The notes below the pieces were generated by a model, which was not told the DNA's origin, ran no database searches, and was given only the letters and a program-made list of their open reading frames with translations. Both the position numbers and the translations under genes were made by a program. From Diphasiastrum complanatum (taxonomy: Eukaryota; Streptophyta; Lycopodiopsida; Lycopodiales; Lycopodiaceae): a stretch of DNA of 64,000 bases. Shown piece by piece: positions 54,902 to 64,000 of this stretch (the first letter of the stretch is position 1; the number at the start of each line of letters is the position of its first letter). The DNA is taken from NCBI GenBank assembly GCA_029204225.1, contig CM055095.1, positions 57,732,865-57,796,864 of the forward strand, in the 5' to 3' direction.

Positions 54902-55569
54902 TGTTAGAAATTTGGCAAAACTAGCTATGGTCATTTGACTTGTTTGACCATATAAAATTCATGTGTACATATTTAGGAGCATGTGACCTTCTCTCTCATT
55001 GTATTTATTAGCCTCAAATTCGAAATCATCCAGCTGTGGAAGAGATTACATCAATCATGGAAGTTGATAGAGTAAATCATGTGATTATGCATAGATCATG
55101 TCATAACTAATGGAGCTTGATTCAATACATGATTAAGGCTTGATTAGGGAGAGATTAAGGGTGATAGAACCCTCTTAGAGTGTCGGACCTGAAATGTATA
55201 CATACGTGATCAATCGTCTATAAATTTGTCATAAGTGATTTCCTCGATGAGAATCAAATTGTTGGCAATTTTGGCAATCTTCTTGTTTATGTGGAATTGA
55301 TGCAGGATTATTGTCTAGTATTTTGATTTCATTTGTTTGGATCTGACTCGAATCAAATATTGTACTTTTCACACATGTGACAGGCAGTGGGGATCATTAA
55401 ATTCTAGTTTGAGTGAGGTTTTCAAGTGCTCTTGCCAATTTAGATGCAAATAAGCTAGAATTGAGTGCTAGTATTCTATCTTGTAGATCTAAGTGCAATC
55501 CTTGATGCTTCATTGATCTTTTGGGATCCAAATAGGGTTCATTTGTCTGATTTTTCATATTTTCCAACA
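54902..55569 (+). repeat. Copia LTR (~668 bp)
   Basis: Begins TGTTAGAAATTTGG right after the purine run GAGGAGGAG (54893-54901) and ends with 'ttttccaaca', a common copia LTR end. TTCACACATGTGA lies near 55368. The RNase H of the preceding element ends about 60 bp upstream, so this is its 3' LTR. Confidence 0.75.
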
Positions 55570-55589
55570 GTAGGTATGTATGCTAGCCG

Positions 55590-56215
55590 ATTATCTGTTC
55601 TACAGTGCACTACATCTATTTCATTAGATAATAATTTCTCTCTAATGAAATGATATTTAATTTCTTTGTGCTTCGTGCATGCGTGAAATACAATATTCTT
55701 AGCTAGTTGAATAGCGCTCTAGCTATCACAACTAATTAATGTACGCTTATTTTATAAGATGCCAATGTCCTCCATCATTCTTCTTAGCCAAATTGCCTCT
55801 TGCGTAGCTAAAGATAGGGCTTTGTATTTCGCTTTAGTGGTGGAAAGAGCAACTGTATCCTACTTCTTATTGGACCAAGAGAACACACCATTACCAACAT
55901 GAAAGACATAATCTATGGTGGATCTTCTGTCTTCTATACAATCTATCCGATCCGAATCTACAAAGCCCTTTAAAATTCGTAAAGCTTGATGTTTCTCATA
56001 TAGCAATCCATGGGTTAGTGTCCCCTTAATGTAGCAAAGAATTCTCTTCGTTGCTTTCCAATGAGTTTCTCTAGGCGTAGCCATGAATTGACTTACCACA
56101 CTCACAACATAGCTTATATAAGGACGAGTAGTTGGGAGGTAAATTAGTGAACCAAACCATTCGCCTACGACTTTGTCTCCATCGTTGGTCAGCTCCAGCT
56201 TCTTAAACCGTGATT
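55590..56215 (-). pseudogene. Ty1/copia RT end and RNase H fragment
   Basis: Read downwards on the minus strand: '[20 protein letters not shown]', '[20 protein letters not shown]', '[13 protein letters not shown]', '[20 protein letters not shown]', 'DTVALSTTKAKYKALSLATQ', 'EAIWLRRMMEDIG' and 'FHACTKHKEIKYHFIREKL'. A stop follows 'SWSNKK'. The end joins closely to the plus-strand LTR at 55569, so the two elements are tail to tail. Confidence 0.92.
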
Positions 56216-56233
56216 GTTAATCAGTCACGTGCC

Positions 56234-56488
56234 TTATTGCTCCTCCTGAATCCTTATACCAATGTGTGTGATCAATGGACTGTTGTAATGCCAATGTCGT
56301 AGCAAATGTTGACTTTGAAACTGTGTTCTAAGAGCCTCCCAAGCATCTTTGGATGTCACAGCTTCACTGATATGGGCAATGACGTGGTCCTTCATGGCCA
56401 AATTGATCAAGGATAAGGGCTTTTTTGCCCTTTTGTTGAATGAGCGAATGTCGGCTGGAGTTGTATTTGGGCATTGTGAATTGGACAC
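56234..56488 (-). pseudogene. gag: Ty1/copia gag fragment
   Basis: A minus-strand open frame with 'KPLSLINLAMKDHVIAHISE', 'AVTSKDAWEALRTQFQ'; the same gag block as at 27905-28035. It belongs upstream of an RNase H fragment only by position; protease, integrase and RT are missing between them, so the two may be separate insertions or a large deletion. Confidence 0.85.
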
Positions 56489-56509
56489 TTATGTCTAAGA
56501 ACTCTCATA

Positions 56510-56915
56510 TTTTTTGGCCAAGATACTTCTCTTTGATCAAAATTTGGCTCAATGGCAATTCGTGTTTGGATTGCCCACTAACTATTAAAATGAGTGTAAG
56601 CAAAACGTACTCCACACCCTAGAGGATGCTATGTGAGTGGTGAAAGCCGATGACAATACCGTGGTCGCTTCGTGAAAAGTGGTACACGATCAAAATGCCT
56701 CGAAATCTAAAAACGATAATCCAAGAAAACAAGAAAGAAAAATACTTTTATGAATTAGATGTTGTGGCACACTAAAAAAAAAAAAACAAGAAACAGGTGG
56801 TCAAAGACAAAGTGCACAAATAGGCAATAAAAGAGCATGTAAAACATCTTTGTACTATCTTAAAAATTTTAAGACAATAAAAGCTTTTTGCTAAAGAATC
56901 TAAACAATTTGGGAG
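56510..56915 (+). pseudogene. Chromovirus deletion derivative: gag joined to RT
   Basis: The first 300 bases match the gag of the chromovirus at 4800-5080 ('FGLPTNY', 'TLEDAM', 'VVKADDNTVVAS', then a Lys-rich tract). At about 56826 the match jumps to the RT region equivalent to 6415-6500 ('KEHVKHLCTILKILRQ', 'KESKQF'), so about 1.3 kb of gag end, protease and RT core is absent. Multiple stops are present. Confidence 0.82.
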
Positions 56916-56937
56916 AGAAGGAATGCAAAATTGTCAT

Positions 56938-57245
56938 TAGAGCTGATATTTTTTTTGTTCTCTAGAACTAACCCTTGTCGTCTTGTGAGTAGGACTACCT
57001 TGATGCAGAGCAGCTTCAGTTTGAAGGGTAAAGATTATTTCCCAACCATTTTTTATAAACTTGCAAAAAATAGCCAAAAACATCAAATAACCTCCTTGAA
57101 AATATTCACAAAAAAAACAAAGTGCTCTCAATTGGTTAGCCAACCTTCGCTCACCTCCAGATTGCCAAATTAGGCTTTCCTTGAGGTTTTTTTGTGAGAG
57201 TTCATACCCGGTTTTGAAAGCCATGTGAAGGCTAGCATAGCCAAA
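56938..57245. repeat. Possible distant unit of the array at the window start
   Basis: 'actaacccttgtcgtctt' and 'ggagctgc'-like and 'ttcccaa' blocks at about 56965-57045 resemble the order seen around 1465-1540. Similarity is low and judged by eye. Confidence 0.35.
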
Positions 57246-57299
57246 AAAGCAAAAAAAACAAAAAACAAAAAAAATCTTCAAATTTTAATAAAATTGTGT

Positions 57300-60000
57300 A
57301 GAAGAAGATGTTTTGCAGGTATTGCAAACGCAATAACCATGAGATCTAGGATTGCCGAATTCTCAAAGCGAAGAATGCAGCCAAGCAACTTGATCAACGA
57401 GCAAATATAGTTACAGCATCTCCTCAAGTCGAAATAGACAAAGATGCTTTTATGGTCACAAACAAATACACGAATTTGGATGATTCGTGGTTTATAGATT
57501 TTGGAGATACTCAACATATGACCAATCATCGTGAGATTTTCCAATCCTATATGCCTTACAACACAAAGAAATATGTTCATCTTGGTGATGATAGTACTCG
57601 CCCTATTGAAGGTGAAGGCACTTTAAGATTGAGATTCCAGCATGATCAATTCAAACTACTATCAAAAGCCTTGTATGTTCCTAAACTCTCTACAAATCTG
57701 TTATCAGTAAGTAGAAGTACAGATTTAGGTCATAAGGTGGAGTTTGAGTCTGATCAATGCAAAATTATCGATAGGAGTAATAAGATCCTTGTACTCGGCA
57801 AGAGGCATGGATACTTATATAGATTGGCACATTGTTATTTAGATTCTAGTTAATCCTTAAAAGCCTCTGTTCTTGTCAATAAAGCATTAATATGACATCA
57901 CTGCTTAGGACACTTGAATTATACATCTGTTTCGAACATGTCCAAAAAATCCATGGCTCTTGATCTCGACTATCCTTCTAGTAAAGTCAATCTCCCTGCC
58001 ATAGTTGCATCCTTGGAAAGCATACTAGGATTTCTTTTAGGTCAAGTCATAGACATGCAACAAAAGGTCTGTTAGATGTTGTTCATACAGATATATGTGG
58101 ACCTCTGCAAACTCCTTCATTGCTAGATGCAAAGTATTTCATTACCTTTATTGACGAATCTCCAGAAGAACAACTGTTTATTTCATTAAACAGAAATCAG
58201 AAGCTTTCATCAAGTTCAGACAATTCAAAGAGCATGTAGAAAATCAAACTAGCAAATGAATCAAAGCATCGAGGTCAGATAACGGAGGAGAATATATCTC
58301 AACCAAATTCAATGAGTACTGCCTTAACAACGGCATTGACCAACAATACATTGCCTCCTATTCGCCTATGTCAAATGGTCTTGTTGAGAGAAAGAACATA
58401 ACCTTAGTCGAATCGGCAAAGTGCATGTTATCACATGCGACACTTCCGAAGTCCTTCTGGGTTGAAGCTATTTCAACAACAACCTATATTCAGAACAGAT
58501 GTCCTACTAAGGTCTCTCAGACAAAACACCATTCGAAGTCTGGACAAGTACCAAACCTTCTTTATCAAACTTATGAGTTTTTGGATGTACTGCTTATGCA
58601 CAGATTCCTCACGATCTCAGGAAGAAGCTCGACTTCCAGAGTATCGAATGTATTTTCATCAGCTACACTGCTTCAGATCAAGCCTACAAGTTGTTTGATC
58701 CCATTGAGTCGAAGATATTCACTAGTCGGGATGTCATCCTCATCGAAGCTCAGTTTCAAGACCTCAAGGGAAAAGACATAGCCCATCCAGCCAACTTGTC
58801 AGATTCTCTTGACATATTGAACTTTCCAGTTCCTCTGTTGACTATTCTCCTTGAAGGACCAAGCTCATCTACTTTTGACGAACAACAAATCAATGGCGAA
58901 TTAGAAGATGATGATGTTGCAGTTCAGCAACTACAGTATGATGAAAATGACCCGCTTCCTCTATTTCCCAGAAGATCATCAAGAGCTAGCAGACCACCTA
59001 TCAGGTATATTGACGAGTCTGCAGCCTACCTTGTTCACGAGCCGACGATTGTCGAAGAGGCACTTAGTCAGCCAGATTCTGATCTTTGGAAAGAAGCTAT
59101 GGATAAAGAGTATTCATCTCTTATCAAAAACTAGACATGGACGATTGTTGAACTACCTACTAGTAGAAACATAGTTGATTGCAAATGGACTTTCAAAGTC
59201 ATGTACAAAGAAGACGGAAGCATTGACAGGTATACAATGTCGATTACACTGAGACTTTTGGTCCAGTAGTCAAGCATTCTTCTATTCGACTTTTATTATC
59301 GTTTGCTGCTACATCAGATTTGGAAATACATCAAATGGATGTACAAACAACATATCTCAATAGAGTTTTTGAAGAAGACATTTACATAGTGCAACCCGAA
59401 GGTTATATTATCGAGGGTAAACACAATCACGTGTGTAAACTCCATAAGGCACTTTATGGCTTGAAGCAATCTGCTTGAGCATGGTTTCAAAGGATCAATA
59501 CTTTTCTTATTGATCATGGCTACACACCTAGCTCTTCAGATTTAAATGTTTACTTCAAGATAGTGCGACAATCTTTTATCATTATCACTTTGTACGTGGA
59601 TGATACATTGCTTTTCAGCAACAGTTCTGATTTGATAAAAGAAGACAAGACAATGTTATCTTCTGAATTCGACATGACCGATCTGGGCGAAGCTCATTTC
59701 CGCCTTGGTATTCAAATCCACAGAGACAAAAATCGAAAGTCGATCTACATTACTCAACAAAGGTACATCTACAATATGTTAGTCAGATATAATCTGATTA
59801 ATTGCAAGTTAGCTCTCTCACCAATGGAACCAGGTCTCAAATTGTCAAAGGACCAGTGTCGAACAATTCGGGAGAAGGAGCAGATGTGTGAGTATCCTTA
59901 CCATTCTATTATAGGATCTCTTATGTACGCAATGATCTGTACCAGGCCATACATAACTTTTGCAGTTAGTCTCTTAGTCAGTATATGACCAACACATTAG
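57300..60000 (+). pseudogene. Ty1/copia remnant: gag knuckle, protease, integrase, RT
   Basis: The longest copia remnant in the window. Zinc knuckle 'CRYCKRNNHEI.DC' (57313-57353, one stop inside); protease 'DSWFIDFGDTQHMTNHREIF' (Asp-Ser-Gly replaced by Asp-Phe-Gly) and 'LYVPKLSTNLLSVSRSTDLG'; pre-integrase 'GKRHGYLYRLAHCY'; integrase in several phases ('YSPMSNGLVERKN', 'LPKSFWVEAI'); linker 58691-59134 ('FPRRSSRASRPPIRYIDESA'); RT 'TWTIVELPTSRNIVDCKW', 'EIHQMDVQTTYLN', 'KALYGLKQSA' and the intact catalytic box LYVDDTLLFSN (59593-59625), then 'HSIIGSLMYAMICTRPY'. At least ten stops or shifts. RNase H and LTRs are missing. Confidence 0.93.
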
Positions 60001-63000
60001 AAGACTCTTATCAGGATCATGAGATACTACGGACTTTTTGTGAAGTTTTTAGCACATATGAACTTCACCACACACCTTATAGGATCTTTGCTAGGTGTTG
60101 TGATTGCACAAGATTGATCAATGAACAAATTACTTGAAAGATCTAAGGCAAGAGCACAATGGTATACATCAGACTGAAAAAACTAACTTCTTACTATGAG
60201 AAATGGATATCAGAAATTATTCTAAGTGCTCACTATGGGAAAAATAGCCTACTCTTGGGTAGAGAGAAAAATCAACACATAAAACTTAGGTAGAGAGAGA
60301 ATGAGTCCAAAATCCCAAAATCTCAATATTCACAATATGACAAAACATGCCAAAGTTTCCCTACATCAAAGAGGCTCAAATTCCTACAGCGGAGTTGCAT
60401 GGAAAGTCCACTTTACTTAGTTAACTCAACTACCTTTTATTGACTTTCTAATTAATCAAATCTCTATGTGATCATCGGGTTGGACTTACACACGCAGGGT
60501 GCCAAATCCCTCTCACTTATTAACTAGGGTTAGAGTTGCCTTGGGATCCGCAAACCCTCCAACAGGGAAAAATGAAGGGATGTTTTTTCTCCATGGCCTT
60601 TATCTTTTATGAGTAAATCTACAATGAAATCCAAGAGGATTCAAGGAAACCTTTCAAATTAGCTTCCAATGATGCCCTATCCATGAAGTAGACAATGACA
60701 AAATGTGAGAATAAGAATAAAACTATTTGTTGGTAGTCTACCTCATAATTTCAAATTTCTATATGCCCAAGCACATGCAACAACCTCTTCACCATGTGCT
60801 TTGGGTCATTTGATTTTTGTGAGAGGAAATGGGTGGTGATCCATAGTTGTTTATGGTTGGGGATGTGTCCACCTCTACTTACGTTAGCTTCAAGTATATC
60901 TTATGTGACATTACACCATTTGGCTCTTGAGACTCGATTCTTATGTTTGTCTTTTAGAGCTCTCGATCTCATTCACAACAAGGGTATAACTATCCATGTT
61001 ATTCCTAGTGCTATAGAGGATGTAGAGGATCTCATTGAATTGGGAATGGGATAGGATATTTGTATGTTGTGCAAAGACATGGAATTTTGGAATAAATTTT
61101 GAGGATTGTGTGCTTCCAAGTCTTGCCTCCACTTTTTAAAATCATAACTTGTGAGCTTGTTTTCCTTTTAAGCATATTCAATTACTAGTGGCACATTAGT
61201 GACCATATTATCATTCACTCGATTAGTGTCAGCTGCATTTAGTCTACATATTCTTGCTTTTATAAAGTCTTGTCGCGCTTCCATTTAGCACAATTGTCCC
61301 CTGATCATGAGCTAAGAAGTGTTCACATTAACCTTATCCTCAAAGCTCATCATGACCAACTTTTGAATATTAGTTAGGTGTCCTAAAAAAAATGTGTCCC
61401 ATCTAGAAAATGCAATATATGCATTTAGACTTTATTGAAGTGTCATAGCATCAACCACAAGCTTGTTTTCTTTGTTTTAGAAAGATAACTTTTCTTTAAT
61501 GGAGATGTCTAGGCACTTTTAACACATGGGTTGTTGGGCTGCGATGGTGATTGGTTCTCAATTTTGCAAGCTACTTATAAATTGGCTCTAGACTTAAGTT
61601 TGACCTATAATAATCTAATTATGCTAGTCTGAAAGTGAGATTGCCAAAAAGAGAATAAGAGAGATGGAAATAAAATGAGCACCTATCAAGTTTGGAGAGA
61701 AACAAATGCAAATGTGTTACAAGGAACACACACATCCTTTCTAAGGAATATATGTTGTCCCCATAATAGCTCAGTTGAATAAGAGTACCTATTGACAACC
61801 CATGCTGTAATACGTAATGTTGGGGGAAATGGGACACTTAGGAGCCTCATGCTCCAAACCTAAGGATGTACAATGTAAACAATGTACATAATAATGGCAA
61901 TACAATTGATATTATGATATGTGGTGTAGATAGAAGATTTGTTGCATACAAGACTCTTCCATCTTAACAATGTGATGAGTGGAGGGAGGTATATGCTCTC
62001 ACATACTAGATGTATTAAGATGATTTGAGACCCCACCTAACTATGAGTGGTTGGACTATGTGTAGGTGCAAGAGGATTTGTGAAGGTGTATGCTTTGACA
62101 TATGGAGCTAGATGTATCAAGAGAATTGAAATGCCCTTTCGTAATGTAAATATAAAGAATATAAATCATACTTTTTAGTTACAAAACCACCAACACGTTT
62201 CACACATGCAAGTTTGCAACATAACAAGAGCAATGTTCGGAAAGGCATCAAAGTTCAAGAATTTAAAGTATGCAAAGTCTAATAATAGAGCCGACATTTT
62301 TTTATACCATTTTTGCCAAAATTTTGAAGGATGATGACTTCCAAATAGCCGATAACTACTTTCCTTTGTAAGGAAATCCATGTCTAGCAAGATATTTAAA
62401 AGATTAGAAACCTTAAGTTTTAAAATATGTAAGATTCATTAACTTCATTATGGTAATTTCAAAAATGATGTAAGATTTTGATATTGTAAAGTTTTCTCTC
62501 ATTAGAGTCTGATTTTTAACACTTGTTGAAATTCACATCCAATTGGTACAAAGACTATTTATAGACTCTTAACACTTCACTCTCAAATTTTCACGGGGTG
62601 GGGGTGGTTGATATCAAGAATCTTTGGAAAATCCAAAAGTTTCAATGATGGGTAGATATTTAACTTGATTTATTTTTTTCTTGCATGTCCTCATTTATGT
62701 GGTGAATTGAAGTTTAACCCAAGACCTCAGGGAATCTAAAAGACATCCTAATAGGCTCACCTATGATTTTAGTTCATAAGGGTAGTTGGATTTACTCAAT
62801 AAATTTAGCATTCTAGCTATTTAAAATTTGCCACAAAATGTAGTGGTTGCAGGAGTTTAACTAGCAAGAGTTTTGTACTAGACGATATAGAAGGCAACTT
62901 TTTTAAAGAACCTACAATGCCACCAACAAGACCTTTGTCAATTCATTTGGTTTATTTTGTCTCACAAATTTGTAATGATTATTGGTTTTTTGCTAGATTT

Positions 63001-64000
63001 ATTGTGTAATGACTCCTTGATGGATTGGATCATTGGTCATAGTCATTGTCACTTAGGCAAAGGATAACAATCATATTTATGTGGTCAAACCTAGGGAATA
63101 ATAGAGTGGATATTTATTCGAATCCATTCCCCATTTGTTCCAAGGAGAGGAAGCATTGCCCGATGGGTCCTAAGTATTCCTCACAAAATCCTTTGATTTA
63201 GTTGCAACCAGTCTCTAGAGAGATCAAGTACATGGATGGTAATCATCATCTCATGGGCTCTCTCGCTGGAGCCATAGTAAGATGCTTGTTGTCCCTATAT
63301 GTCAGTGGCACGTTAAGATCTTTAGCCTACAACCATTGGATATTTTCAAGGCGTTTGGATTCAAGCTCATGTTCATAGCTAGCCATGGAATGGTTTCCAA
63401 GTTGTTGTTCTGACACGTGGCTAACATCCAAGTGGGGCATATAATAGATCAAGCCCTTAAGAGTGATCACAGTGGGGGGTCGACAACAAGGCAGAGGGAA
63501 ACGACCTGTATCTTGTGTCCATAAAGCAGAGAACTGCGATCGGGGGGTAGTGCTTGGCGGGAATAGGACATCTGGGGGCTCCCAACTTCCAATGCTAAAG
63601 CCCAGATTCGAAACCAGAATTTGTCGCGTGCGACATGAAAAAGTCTTAGACATATAAAAAGAGTGTGGGCATGTGTATTATTATGGATGTGAGCTCAGAG
63701 TAGAATGAGATGTTGAATTCTTAATTATAATTTGACAAGAAGGGAAAAGCCGCTTCACATCAATGTCAATCCAAACCCCCCCCCCCCTTCACACTCCATC
63801 TTTAGGCGTTGCATTTTCTCATGCCCTAATACTAGTCTTCATGTCTCATACTACTTGCTATCTGATAATTTCAGCTTAGAAGTTAGGTGCTCAAGAGATA
63901 AGTGACAATGACGAATAGAAAATCGTGATTGTTTCGAATTAGGGCTAGAGCTTACATTAGGGTTAGGTTGAGGGACATGGTGAGGATAAGTTAATTCAAT
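60001..64000. other. 4 kb without recognisable genes
   Basis: AT-rich sequence with short unsupported open frames. The block at about 60478-60525 resembles 2160-2205. A run of about 12 C lies at 63776-63788. The plus and minus frames near 63330-63655 overlap and lack motifs. No LTR, primer site or retroelement coding was seen. Confidence 0.55.

Noticed and set aside
60794-61054. Small plus-strand gene
   Set aside because: 86-codon frame with no motif or supporting context.
63327-63657. Overlapping frames near the window end
   Set aside because: Opposite-strand frames cover the same bases, neither shows a family signature.

Overview
The window reads as a stretch of repeat-dominated nuclear DNA from a land plant. 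Evidence: Ty1/copia and Ty3/gypsy coding remnants of plant type (one with integrase GPF module and chromodomain), primer-binding sites matching plant initiator-Met tRNA (TGGTATCA/AAGC), TATA-bearing LTRs, long CT/GA microsatellites, and no bacterial-style gene packing. I found no intact cellular gene, no tRNA or rRNA gene and no CRISPR array. Nearly every coding stretch is a broken retrotransposon. The species cannot be decided from sequence alone; a large-genome plant such as a gymnosperm or fern is a guess.

Layout. 1-1560: tandem array of about 152-160 bp units. 2320-9222: a decayed chromovirus (Ty3/gypsy) with a truncated 5' LTR, a leader carrying (CT)79 and a 48-base G run, gag-pol broken by at least five frameshifts and a stop, and a complete 3' LTR. 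9223-17720: fragments of several copia elements and one gypsy element on both strands, plus an unidentified decayed reading frame (11563-12366). 17994-21389: microsatellite, a ~1 kb fold-back element, a copia gag, and a second, inverted copy of an LTR-like repeat. 21430-25439: little recognisable apart from an LTR with a primer site. 25650-27725 (minus): an unidentified decayed gene of nearly 700 codons. 27730-29203: copia gag with two consecutive protease motifs.

29629-45813 is the structural centre: a decayed Ty3/gypsy element interrupted inside its protease by a non-autonomous LTR element (LARD-1, 31952-41950, target duplication CACAC), whose own 3' LTR is interrupted by a second, younger copy of the same family (LARD-2, 36373-41550, target duplication GCTTG). 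The two LTRs of LARD-2 are both 1215 bp and differ at about five positions by eye. The gypsy reading frame resumes across the LARD insertion. A copia LTR with a 33-bp minisatellite (42465-43124) interrupts it again.

46230-60000: more copia fragments on both strands, a chromovirus-type LTR with an internal duplication (51820-52406), a chromovirus deletion derivative joining gag to RT (56510-56915), and the longest copia remnant (57300-60000). 60001-64000 holds nothing I can name. Decay is dominated by frameshifts and by C-to-T/G-to-A changes, including several Arg-to-stop (CGA to TGA) and catalytic Asp-to-Asn changes, as expected for old methylated plant retroelements (inference).
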